Of a stretch of DNA of 64,000 bases, positions 55,973 through 64,000 are shown one piece after another. The notes below the pieces were generated by a model. It was not told the origin of the DNA. It did not search any database and saw only the letters and a list, made by a program, of their open reading frames with translations. Each line of letters begins with the position of its first letter. Position 1 is the stretch's first letter. The DNA comes from Oryzibacter oryziterrae (GTDB lineage Bacteria > Pseudomonadota > Alphaproteobacteria > Rhizobiales > Pleomorphomonadaceae), in the NCBI RefSeq assembly GCF_021864535.1, contig NZ_JAKJIC010000003.1, positions 186,001 through 250,000 on the forward strand, in the 5' to 3' direction. Both the position numbers and the translations under genes were made by a program.

Positions 55973-58900
55973 TCAGCCGAGCTTGCCGCTGGCGTGGGCC
56001 AGCATGGTGTAGACCTTGCCGGTGTCCGAGTTGAGGTAGCTGGCTGCCAGCCCGCCGTCCGGATCCTTGGCGGCGGCGTCCTCGTAGAGGGCGCTGAAGT
56101 GGTCGATGTAGCGATCGACGGCCACGCGGAACTCGCTGTCGCGCTGATACTTGCGACGGATTTCGTCGAAGGTCTGCTGGCCCTGCAGGGTGTAGAGCCG
56201 GCGGGTGAAGACGTGCGTCTCGCCCTTGCGATAGCGGTTCCAGAGGTCGACGAAGGCGTCATTGTCGATGGCGCGCGCGATGTCGACCGAGAGCGAGTTC
56301 AGGCTCTCGATGGTGCTCGATGCCTTGCGGGCAGGTTCCGAAGCCCGCGAGCTGGGTGCCGGACGATCGGCGTCGTCAGACACGCGGCGCAGGAGGTCGG
56401 AAATCCAGCCGGTGCGTTCGCCCGACGGGGCGGCCTTGGCTTCCGCACGACGGTCGTCGGGGAAGTCGAAGCCGGTGGTGCGGCTCGGCTGGATCGTTGC
56501 CCGCGGAGCGGTACGAACCGGTTCCGGCGCAGCCGGCAGCGACGCGGCGATCGAGCGCGGGGCAGGGGCCGGCGCACTGACCGCAGCGGCGGCGACCGGC
56601 TTGCTGACCGGAGCCTGGCGCGACACGATCTCGCTCAGTTCGTTGAGCGCGCGGATCTGCTCGCTGACGACGCGGCGCATGGCGGCGGCGTGCTGGGTGG
56701 TTTCTTCCGGCAGATCGAGGATGCCGCGGCTGATGTCGGCGCGGATTTCCTCGAGTTCGCGGTTGACCGCACGGGTGGCCTTGCGCATTTCCTCAGCCGT
56801 TTCGGCGAAGCGATTGACCGCCGAACCGATGGAGCTGTTGATCTCGGCGACGAGCTGGTCGCGCACGGTCTCGATGGTTTCCTGGGTCTTGCGACCTTCC
56901 TGTTCGGCGGTGCCGCTCAGCGACTGCAGCTGATCGGTGAGTGCGCCGGTGGTGGATTCCATGTTGCGCGTGATCTGGTAGCCGACGTCGCGGGCGCGGC
57001 GCTCGGCGTTGCTGAGCGTCTCGTGGATCATGCCCGAGATGCCCTGGAGGTTCTCGGCGAGTTCGCCGGACTTCTCCTGCAGCACGGCGGCGATCTGTTC
57101 GAGGGCCGCCTGACGCTCGCCGATGACGCCGTCCATGGACGCGCCGACGTTGGACAGGGCGCGGGTAGCGCTCTGCAGATCCTGCGTCTGGCGGGCGAAG
57201 GTGTCGGCAATGCGGCTGATCTCCGTCAGCACGCTGTCCGAGACGCCCTGCAGCGCGGCGGCATTGTCGGCGATCGAGCGGCTGGACGCGGCGGTGTCTT
57301 CGACCACGCGGTCAACGACGGTGCGCAGGTCGCCGGTCTGGGCGCTGAGGTTGCGTTCCAGACGCGAGAGGTTGACGCTGGCCTGATCGAGGATGCCCTG
57401 CAGGGAGCGGTTGGCCACGTCGATCTGTTCGAGCGTGCCGGTCACGTCGGACTGGACGCGCGCGGCGGTGGCGTCGAGCGACTGCATGACGTCGCCGCTC
57501 TGCTGCTCCAGCGTGGCGACCAGCGACCGGGTGACCGTGGTGAGGCTGCGGGCAGCTTCCTGGCCACGTTCGGCGATGGCACGGCTGACGTTGTCGCCAT
57601 TCTCGGCGAGGGCGGCCAGCACGTCGGTGGCAGCGCCGCGGACCTGGGCGGCGATTTCCTCGCCCCGGCCGCCAACGGTGTTGTTGAGGGCGGCGGTGCC
57701 TTCGAGGAAGGCGGTGGCGAGTTCGGCGCCGCGGCCGTCCAGCAGCTCGGCCAGTTCGGCCATGCGGCTCGACACGAGGTCGACGACCTGCTCGGCGCGG
57801 CCGTTGAGGCCGTCGGTGGCGGCAGTGGTCCGCTCGGACAGGACGGCTTCCAGTTCGCGCGTGGCATCGGCCAGACGCTCGGTGGCGCTGGTGATGGCGG
57901 CGGCGAGCAGTTCGGCGGCCTTGTCGGTCTCGCCGGAGAGGCGCGTGGTGATGTCCTCGACCGAGCCGATGAGGTTCGAGCGCAGGCGGGCGGTCTCGCC
58001 GGCCAGGCGATCGGTAACTTCGTCGACGGCGCCGACCAGATTGACGCGCGCCTTCTCGCTCTCCATGGACATGCGACCGGCCACTTCGTCGACCGAGCCG
58101 ATGACGGCGTCGCGGACGCGCTGGCTTTCGTCGATCAGGCGGCCTTCGACGGCGGTGATCGCCTCGTAGACGTTCTCGCGGGCCTTCTGGCTCTCGGTGC
58201 TGAGCACCTCGGTGATGGTGGACGACAGTTCTTCGAGGGCGCCGCGCGCTTCGTCGCGCAGACGGGCGATGCGGTCTTCGGCGCCGGACAGCGAGCCGGA
58301 GACGGCCTCACTGGTGCGCAGGCCTTCCGACGACAGGCGCTCGGCCGCGCCGTCGATGGCGGAGATCACCACCGAGCGCACGCTTTCGCTCTCGTTGGCC
58401 AGGCGTTCGGAGACGCCGTCCAAGAGGCCCGAGAGGATGTCGCGAGCCCGGCTCGAGCTGCCTTCGAGCTCGACGGTGGCGCCCTGCATGGTCTCGGTGA
58501 CGATGTCGCGAGCCAGAGCGGCCTGCTCATGCAGCTTCTCGGCGGCCGTGGTGACCGAGCCGAGCAGTTCTTCGCGAGCCCGGGCGCTTTCGCGCTGGAG
58601 CACGGAAGCGGCGTTGATGAGCGCGCGGGCCAGTTCCTCGCGGGCGGTCTCGGTCTGGCTGCCGAGCGTGTCGACGATCGCCGAAAGGCGCTGGGTAAGC
58701 GAGATTTCGAGCGAGTTGGCGCGGCTGTCGAGTGTTTCGGCGACCTCGAACACCTTGGAGCCGAGCGAGACGTTGATCTCGGCGACCTTGTCGGCGAGGG
58801 TCTCGGTGAACTCTTCGGTCTTGCGCTGCAGCGAGCGACCCACGGCCTCGAGGCGGCCTTCGATGGCGTCGACCATCTCGGACTGACCGGACGAGAAGGC

Positions 58901-61900
58901 CTGGGCCAGATCGCGGGTGCGGGCCATGAGAGTTTCGGTGATCTGGCGGGCGCGGCCGTCCAGCGCCTGGTCGATGGTGGCGATGCGGGTGTCGAGCGTA
59001 TCGGTGAGCGAGTCGGCCTTGGTGGCGATGACGGCGGTGGCGTCGTCGAGCTTCTGGCCGACGGTGGTGTCGAAAGCGGCCAGCTGGGTGCCGAGCACGC
59101 CGGAGAAGCTGTTGGAGCGGCTGTCGAGGGCTTCGAGGATGCCCGAGGTGCGGCTGTCCAGCGTCTCCATGATGGAGCCCGAACGGGTGTCGAACTCGCT
59201 GCCGAGACGGGCGAGACGCTCGTCCAGCAGGCCGGTGAGGCTGTCGGCGCGGCCGATGAGGGCTGCTTCGAGGGCGTCGGTGCCCTGGGCCAGCGCGGTC
59301 TGGATGGTGGCCGTGCGGGCGGTGAGTGCCGTTTCGATGCGGGCGATCTGCTCTTCGAGCGAGCCGTCGAGGGCCGAGGTGCGCGAGACGAGGCTGTCGA
59401 CCAGCTCGGCGGCGCGGCCGTTGATGATCTCGTCGAGGGCCTTGAGGCGCTCGCCGAAGCTCGAGGACATGATGTCCTGACGGTCGTCCAGCAGGCTGGC
59501 GATCTGGTTGCCGGCGACCAGGATGGTCTCGGCGGCGCGCTCGCCACGGGCGTTGATGGCGCGGGCAATCTCGGCGCCGATGGTGGACAGGCGCTCGGAG
59601 AAGGCGCTGCCGGAGGCGGCCAGAATGCTCTCGACGGAGGCGGAGGCGCCGTCGATGAGTCCGCGGATCGACGTGGTGCGGTCGTCCATGAGACGAGCGA
59701 TGTCGTTGCCGGTTTCGGCAAGACGGTCGGCCAGATCGGCGCCGTTGACGGTGATGGCGGTGTGCACGGTCTCGCCGGTGACGGCGAGGCGGTTGACCAG
59801 CTCGGTGCCGCGCTCGGCGATCTCCGAGGTGATGCGGGTGCCGGTCTCGTCGAGGCGGTCGGTGATCTCGCTGCCGCGGATCGACAGGTCGAGCAGCACG
59901 GTCTCGGAGGTGGAGCGCAAGGTGTCGTTGATGGTGCCAATGCGCTCGGCGATGGCGGAGCTCATCTCCTCGGACGAACGGGAGACGCTCTCGGTGACTT
60001 CGCGGGTGCGCAGGGCCAGCTCGTCGGCGAAGTCCTTGCCGGTGCGGGCGAAGGTTTCGTCGATCTCGCGGGTGCGGATGGCGAGGTTCTCGTCGAGGGC
60101 GGCCGAACGGGTGTCGAGGGTGAAGATGATGGCGTCGGTCTGGTCGCGCAGCAGGCGCTCCAGCTGGCCGGACTTGCCCGAGAGGGCGGTCGACAGGGCC
60201 TCGGCGCGCTCGGCGAGCGTGCTGTCGAGGCTGGCAGTGCGCGACTCGAGGGTTTCGGACAAGTCCTGGACGCGCTCGGTCAGCACCTTCTCAAGGGAGT
60301 CGGTGCGGGTGAGCAGAGCGGTTTCCAGCACGGAGGCGCTGGTGGCGATGGTCGCTTCCATTTCCTGGGTGCGGTGGCCGATGGCCTGCTCGAAGGCGGC
60401 CTTCTGCTCGGCGATGGTGATGGCCAGTTCGTCGGCACGGCCGGCGATGGCGGCACCCAGCTCGTTGGTGCGAACAGCGAGGGTCTCGCTGAGCAGATCG
60501 GTCTTGCTCGACAGGGCGTCGCTGAGCTGGTCGGTCTTGTTGGCCAGCGCATCGGTGAGCAGTTCGGTCTTGCTGGCCAGGGTGTCGCTGAGCAGGTCGG
60601 TGCGGCTCAGGAGCGTGTCGCTGAGGGCGCTGGTGCGGGTTTCGATCAGGCTGCCGAGCTGGCCCGAGCGCAAGGCAAGGGTGGCTTCCAGCGCGTCGGA
60701 GCGTTCGGAGAGGACCGAGGACAGTTCCTCGGTGCGGCTGCCGAGCGTGGTGGCGATCTCCTGGGCGCGTTCACCAAGGGTGCGACCGAGCTCGAAGGTA
60801 CGGATCGACAGGGTGGACGACAGCTCGTCGGAGCGCGCGGCGACGGTGGACACCAGCTCTTCGGTACGGGCCGAGAGCGTGAAGGCGAGGTCGCCGGTGC
60901 GGTCGGCGATGGCGGTCGACAGCTCGTCGGAGCGGGCCGACAGGGTCGAAACCAGTTCCTCGGTGCGCGAGGCCAGCGTGAAGGCGAGATCGCCGGTGCC
61001 GCCGGAGAGGGCGGAGGACAGATCCTCGGTACGGCTCTTGAGCGTGGTGGCCAGTTCGTCCGACCGGCGGGCGATTTCCTCGCCGAAGGTGGAGGTGTGG
61101 GTGGCCAGCGCGACGACGAGGCGATCGCCCTGATCGGCGAGGACCTTGTTGAGTTCGTCGGCACGGCTCGACAGGGCAGCGGTGACGCTGGTGCCGGTTT
61201 CGGCCAGACGCTCGGCAATGGTGTTGCTCTGGGCGTCGAGGCTGGAGACCAGCTCGGCACCGCGCAGCGACAGCGTGTCGGTCAGATTGGTGCTGGCAGA
61301 AGCGAACTTCTCATGGAAGCCGACGGTCTCGGTTGACAGGCGCTCGGAGACGTCCTTGGCGGTGGACTCAAGGCGCGCCACATATTCGACGCCGCGCGCC
61401 GACACGGTTTCGCTGAGCGAGCGACCGGCGGCCTCGAAGGCGAGCGCCAGTTCCTCGGCCTTGGAGCCGAAGGTGCGCGTGACGGTGCGACCGGTTTCGT
61501 CGATGCGGTTGGCGAGCAGGTCGCCGGCGGTGCGCAGCTCTTCCGACAGGCTCTCGTGGGCGCCGGAAATGGCGGAGCGCGCCTTTTCGGCATTGGCGAG
61601 GACGGATTCGCGCTGGTTGACCAGCTCCTCGATCATGCCGCGGATGCGGATTTCGTTGTCGCTGTAGGAGCGTTCGAGCGAGGCGACTTCGTTGTGAACG
61701 AGCACTTCAAGCTCAGACGCGCGGGCGAGGGCGCGCTCGATGCCGTCGCCCATGGCGGCGACTTCGCGGCGGATGGCCTGTCCGACGGAGACGATGTTTT
61801 CCTTGGCGGAGGCTTCCGGCTCGGCAAGGCGGACGGCGACTTCCGTCAGCGAGCGGGCGGCAAGGCGCATGTCCTGGGCGCGCCAGATCATCAGGGCCAT

Positions 61901-62338
61901 GGCCCAGATCAGCATGACCGGAGCAACGATGCCGCCGACCAGCGCGAAGCCGTCAGGCCGGCGCAGCAGGGCCGAGGGATCGGCGAAGAGGCTGAGATCC
62001 CCAAGGGCGAGGCGGGCGACGTAGAGGCCAGCGGCCACCCAGGCCAGAGAGAGAATCAGGGCGATCCAGAAAGGCGTGGCCGAAGGCCGGCGCTGCATCT
62101 GGTAAAGCATGGTGGCGACCGTGCGACGGTCGTCGTTGGCGGCAGGCGTGCGGGGACGCACCGAAGCCTTGCTCGGCTCGGCGACAGGCTTGGCCTCGGC
62201 TGAAGCAGGTTCGGCGAACAAGCCGGATTCCGCAGCCGGATCGTCGGCGCCAGCACCGAACTCGATCTTCAGGGCCTCCTCGACGGCCGACAATGCGGCT
62301 TCTGCCGCCGCATCCGATGCCTTGGTGTTCTTTGCCAT
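55973..62338 (-). CDS. gpr: Growth Pole Ring-like giant hendecad-repeat membrane protein
   Basis: 2121 residues. A short cytoplasmic head (about 1-88) is followed by two TM segments (about 90-111 and 131-152). Residues from about 238 to 1645 form a run of roughly 125 consecutive 11-residue units such as RTEELVSTLSA, with hydrophobic residues at positions 5 and 9. In one part these pair into 22-residue repeats (ESxxxR...SVDEV). The tail holds a coiled coil, an Ala/Pro linker and a conserved globular end (DNDAFVDLWNRYRKGETHVFTRRLYT). Size, two N-terminal TMs and apolipoprotein-like repeats match Gpr/RgsE, which forms a ring at the growing pole in Agrobacterium and Sinorhizobium. ATG 62338 with GAGGCG upstream is preferred to the start 27 codons earlier. 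A CtrA-type box lies upstream. Confidence 0.85.
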   Translation of the reverse strand: MAKNTKASDAAAEAALSAVEEALKIEFGAGADDPAAESGLFAEPASAEAKPVAEPSKASVRPRTPAANDDRRTVATMLYQMQRRPSATPFWIALILSLAWVAAGLYVARLALGDLSLFADPSALLRRPDGFALVGGIVAPVMLIWAMALMIWRAQDMRLAARSLTEVAVRLAEPEASAKENIVSVGQAIRREVAAMGDGIERALARASELEVLVHNEVASLERSYSDNEIRIRGMIEELVNQRESVLANAEKARSAISGAHESLSEELRTAGDLLANRIDETGRTVTRTFGSKAEELALAFEAAGRSLSETVSARGVEYVARLESTAKDVSERLSTETVGFHEKFASASTNLTDTLSLRGAELVSSLDAQSNTIAERLAETGTSVTAALSSRADELNKVLADQGDRLVVALATHTSTFGEEIARRSDELATTLKSRTEDLSSALSGGTGDLAFTLASRTEELVSTLSARSDELSTAIADRTGDLAFTLSARTEELVSTVAARSDELSSTLSIRTFELGRTLGERAQEIATTLGSRTEELSSVLSERSDALEATLALRSGQLGSLIETRTSALSDTLLSRTDLLSDTLASKTELLTDALANKTDQLSDALSSKTDLLSETLAVRTNELGAAIAGRADELAITIAEQKAAFEQAIGHRTQEMEATIATSASVLETALLTRTDSLEKVLTERVQDLSETLESRTASLDSTLAERAEALSTALSGKSGQLERLLRDQTDAIIFTLDTRSAALDENLAIRTREIDETFARTGKDFADELALRTREVTESVSRSSEEMSSAIAERIGTINDTLRSTSETVLLDLSIRGSEITDRLDETGTRITSEIAERGTELVNRLAVTGETVHTAITVNGADLADRLAETGNDIARLMDDRTTSIRGLIDGASASVESILAASGSAFSERLSTIGAEIARAINARGERAAETILVAGNQIASLLDDRQDIMSSSFGERLKALDEIINGRAAELVDSLVSRTSALDGSLEEQIARIETALTARTATIQTALAQGTDALEAALIGRADSLTGLLDERLARLGSEFDTRSGSIMETLDSRTSGILEALDSRSNSFSGVLGTQLAAFDTTVGQKLDDATAVIATKADSLTDTLDTRIATIDQALDGRARQITETLMARTRDLAQAFSSGQSEMVDAIEGRLEAVGRSLQRKTEEFTETLADKVAEINVSLGSKVFEVAETLDSRANSLEISLTQRLSAIVDTLGSQTETAREELARALINAASVLQRESARAREELLGSVTTAAEKLHEQAALARDIVTETMQGATVELEGSSSRARDILSGLLDGVSERLANESESVRSVVISAIDGAAERLSSEGLRTSEAVSGSLSGAEDRIARLRDEARGALEELSSTITEVLSTESQKARENVYEAITAVEGRLIDESQRVRDAVIGSVDEVAGRMSMESEKARVNLVGAVDEVTDRLAGETARLRSNLIGSVEDITTRLSGETDKAAELLAAAITSATERLADATRELEAVLSERTTAATDGLNGRAEQVVDLVSSRMAELAELLDGRGAELATAFLEGTAALNNTVGGRGEEIAAQVRGAATDVLAALAENGDNVSRAIAERGQEAARSLTTVTRSLVATLEQQSGDVMQSLDATAARVQSDVTGTLEQIDVANRSLQGILDQASVNLSRLERNLSAQTGDLRTVVDRVVEDTAASSRSIADNAAALQGVSDSVLTEISRIADTFARQTQDLQSATRALSNVGASMDGVIGERQAALEQIAAVLQEKSGELAENLQGISGMIHETLSNAERRARDVGYQITRNMESTTGALTDQLQSLSGTAEQEGRKTQETIETVRDQLVAEINSSIGSAVNRFAETAEEMRKATRAVNRELEEIRADISRGILDLPEETTQHAAAMRRVVSEQIRALNELSEIVSRQAPVSKPVAAAAVSAPAPAPRSIAASLPAAPEPVRTAPRATIQPSRTTGFDFPDDRRAEAKAAPSGERTGWISDLLRRVSDDADRPAPSSRASEPARKASSTIESLNSLSVDIARAIDNDAFVDLWNRYRKGETHVFTRRLYTLQGQQTFDEIRRKYQRDSEFRVAVDRYIDHFSALYEDAAAKDPDGGLAASYLNSDTGKVYTMLAHASGKLG

Positions 62339-63034
62339 GGTCGCCTCACGTCCGCATACTTTGGAGGTTCGTGAACCGAAGAAGTTCTCCGGCCTTGAAC
62401 CGAGTCCCGCGTCTTCCACCCGGCCCGGCGGTCGATCACGGATCCCAGCGCAGCACCGCCTTCGGGATCTTCCAATCCCTAGGGCTACTCAGGTCAGCAT
62501 GCGCCTATCAAAATCTAATGGCACAATGGTCCCCCCGGGACAAGGAAGGCAGGGCGGCGCAGCGAGATTGTTAACAGCCGGTTAAAAACCGTCTGCGGCT
62601 TTGAAAGGCCCCAAAAGGGCATTGGAGATCGCGCTTGTGTCGCAATCAAAGGTTGCTGGTCCCGTATGTGCCAGGTCAATTCCAGCCTTGGAAGGCTCGT
62701 GCCGGGGAAGGACTATTCGCAACAATTTGTTGATAAACAATTGATTTTCATGTCGATCCGGATCTGCTCGTCAAACGAGTCTCCCAAAGCGGATCGGGAC
62801 GATGCGACGATCTGCGCGGGTGGTCTGCCCGCAAGCAAGGGTGGACCGGCCGACCGGTAAAATTGCAGGCAAAGCGGTTTTCGCCCATTAACCATGTTTT
62901 TAGAATTTTACCATGTGGGGGCCGATCGGCGGTCCGATTTAAATCGTCATAAATGGGGCAGTGGCACCCTCAAGGCTTACCGGGGCCACGTGGAATTGGC
63001 CGCGCAGAAGCCCCGGACCGCAGGGATTGCCGTC
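62339..63034. other. Long divergent intergenic region with CtrA-type box
   Basis: 696 bp between gpr and the HPt gene. It contains the TTAA-N7-TTAA site (62571-62585) and an AT-rich part at 62720-62750. A spaced inverted repeat, GGTAAAATT at 62856-62864 and AATTTTACC at 62904-62912, is also present. No convincing gene was found on either strand. Confidence 0.7.
62571..62585. promoter_or_regulatory. CtrA-type binding box
   Basis: TTAACAGCCGGTTAA: an exact TTAA-N7-TTAA, the full consensus of the alphaproteobacterial cell-cycle regulator CtrA. It is 233 bp upstream of the gpr start and 450 bp upstream of the HPt gene. TTAA is rare in this GC-rich sequence, which makes a chance match less likely. 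Confidence 0.7.
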
Positions 63035-63415
63035 ATGACCTCACTCCATCATCATCAGCCGACGCCGCGCAAATCCACCGCTGCCGATGAGCGTCCGGTC
63101 GATCTGGTGCATCTGGCGCGCCAGACCATGGGCAACCACGACCTTGAACGCGAGGTGCTGCATCTCTTCCTGACTCAGTCGGAGAAGTGCATGAGCCGCC
63201 TTGGCGATTCGACCTATGCACGCCGGGCGGAAGCCGCCCATACGCTCCTGGGTTCGGCCCGTGGAATCGGCGCCCACAAGGTTGCCAGGGCCGCCGAAGC
63301 GCTGGAGCGCGCCGCGCTGGCCGACCCGACGGCGGGCAATGCCGAGATCGAGGCCCTGCGCGTCGAGATCGAGACGGCCAACCGTTTCATCCGCTCGCTG
63401 GTGTTCGCCGCCTGA
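63035..63415 (+). CDS. HPt-domain phosphotransfer protein
   Basis: 126 residues forming a single HPt four-helix bundle. The phospho-accepting His is in EAAHTLLGSARGIGAHKVARAAEALE, which fits the HPt consensus HxLKGxxxxxG with Leu-Gly replaced by LLGSARG. No kinase or receiver domain is present, so it must relay phosphate between separate partners. ATG at 63035; a longer frame begins in AT-rich non-coding sequence. It is divergent from gpr and shares its upstream region with the CtrA-type box. The hybrid kinase at 41725 is one possible, unproven partner. Confidence 0.85.
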   Translation: MTSLHHHQPTPRKSTAADERPVDLVHLARQTMGNHDLEREVLHLFLTQSEKCMSRLGDSTYARRAEAAHTLLGSARGIGAHKVARAAEALERAALADPTAGNAEIEALRVEIETANRFIRSLVFAA

Positions 63416-63611
63416 TTTTCTTGCCTTATAGCTGTTCGGGTCAGTTCGACTTCGTCTGAACTGAACGGGTTTCGGCCTGACTGGCTAAAGCAAAGGCTTG
63501 ACGCGGGCCGGCAAGCGTATATTTCGAGGACGTCCTGCCCGCGTGCTTTCCGGCCGATTTCGCTCGGGCGGGCCCTCCCAGTCGGCCCCTTGTTACGGTT
63601 TGCGTCGCTTC

Positions 63612-63932
63612 ATGCCCAAGATCACATTCATTTCTCACGACGGTTCCTCCCGTGACGTGGAAACCGCCGCCGGCACCACCGTGATGGAAGCCGCCATCAA
63701 GAATCTCGTGTCAGGGATCGAAGCCGAATGCGGCGGCGCCTGCTCCTGTGCCACCTGCCATGTCTATGTGGACGAGGCCTGGGCTGCCAAGGCGGGCGAG
63801 CCGGAGGCGATGGAAGAGGACATGCTCGACTTTGCGGCGGATGTGCGCCCGACCTCGCGCCTCTCCTGCCAGATCAAGATGTCGGCCGAGCTGGACGGCA
63901 TCGTGGTGCATATCCCCGAGCGCCAGGCCTGA
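63612..63932 (+). CDS. 2Fe-2S ferredoxin (adrenodoxin type)
   Basis: 106 residues. Three cluster cysteines are in [15 protein letters not shown] (CxxxxCxxC) and the fourth is in SRLSCQIKM near residue 90, the spacing of the adrenodoxin/Isc-type ferredoxins. It starts [28 protein letters not shown]. Such ferredoxins serve Fe-S cluster assembly or P450-type oxidations. ATG at 63612; the longer frame adds non-conserved residues. Last complete gene; 63933-64000 shows no feature. Confidence 0.95.
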   Translation: MPKITFISHDGSSRDVETAAGTTVMEAAIKNLVSGIEAECGGACSCATCHVYVDEAWAAKAGEPEAMEEDMLDFAADVRPTSRLSCQIKMSAELDGIVVHIPERQA

Positions 63933-64000
63933 GATCCTGCCGGGAACAGGCTGGAGAGCCAAGGCTTTGGCTTGCGCAAGCTGGGTCTTGATATCGAGGA

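Noticed and set aside
55955-61336. A 1793-residue open frame on the plus strand across the gpr gene
   Set aside because: It is the mirror of the hendecad repeat on the opposite strand. Codon bias in high-GC DNA keeps this antisense frame open, and its product is low-complexity Gly/Ala/Asp/Gln with no family match. The minus-strand protein has TM segments, conserved ends, a ribosome-binding site and a terminator.
63434-63470. Possible SOS box (GTTC-N7-GTTC) between the HPt and ferredoxin genes
   Set aside because: The two GTTC words are separated by six bases, not seven. The region is an imperfect palindrome, but no gene of the SOS response follows.

Overview
The window is high-GC DNA from a heterotroph that also carries Calvin-cycle genes. 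It most likely comes from an alphaproteobacterium of the order Hyphomicrobiales (Rhizobiales). The main evidence is a 2121-residue two-TM protein made of 11-residue repeats that looks like the Growth Pole Ring protein (Gpr/RgsE) of polar-growing Hyphomicrobiales, with a full TTAA-N7-TTAA CtrA-type box upstream. An Entner-Doudoroff gene set, CheZ, ExoD and a phosphate-controlled PlcP/glycosyltransferase pair fit the same group. I cannot fix genus or species from the sequence. No rRNA, tRNA, CRISPR array, transposase or phage gene was seen.

Layout. 1-3352: end of a Calvin-Benson-Bassham operon (fructose-bisphosphatase 3' end, phosphoribulokinase, rpe, phosphoglycolate phosphatase, CbbY). 3559-8600: a secreted phosphoesterase, then an HlyD/ATPase/ABC-2 permease exporter operon whose ATPase and permease genes are separated by about 810 bp holding two copies of a repeat unit. 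8601-12597: palindrome-rich DNA around a lower-GC TPR gene, a 3-methyladenine glycosylase, a di-haem peroxidase with a secreted partner, and glutathione peroxidase. 12704-22032: a dipeptide ABC transporter (dppA, dppB, dppC, dppD, dppF, all minus strand) interrupted between dppA and dppB by an acetyltransferase gene and a DarTG toxin-antitoxin pair. 22437-24975: CYTH-CHAD triphosphatase and a DMT exporter. 25037-28573: TPP riboswitch and thiOSGED. 28586-29274: VapBC. 29237-35124: LysR regulator, isochorismatase-like hydrolase, small unknown protein, TerC, ExoD, lipid kinase, winged-helix regulator. 35439-41644: pgi, zwf, pgl, edd. 41725-50782: hybrid histidine kinase, PlcP-like phosphoesterase plus glycosyltransferase with a Pho box, CheZ, MFS transporter, dipeptide epimerase. 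50923-55157: a four-gene MCE/Mla-type lipid transport operon. 55425 to the end: secreted COG4315-type protein, gpr, HPt protein, and a 2Fe-2S ferredoxin.

How the genes work together. Calvin-cycle genes at the left edge and the glucose-6-phosphate to KDPG route in the middle give carbon assimilation and sugar catabolism. The dpp system imports peptides, and the enolase-superfamily epimerase probably handles the Ala-Glu dipeptide from murein. The PlcP/glycosyltransferase pair, the MCE transporter and the lipid kinase are envelope-lipid functions; the first pair is probably induced by phosphate starvation. Gpr and the HPt protein lie on either side of a shared upstream region containing the CtrA-type box, linking polar growth to cell-cycle control. 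The clearest signs of horizontal input or small-repeat activity are at 6691-7429, 8652-9658, 18540-20347 and 30167-30282.
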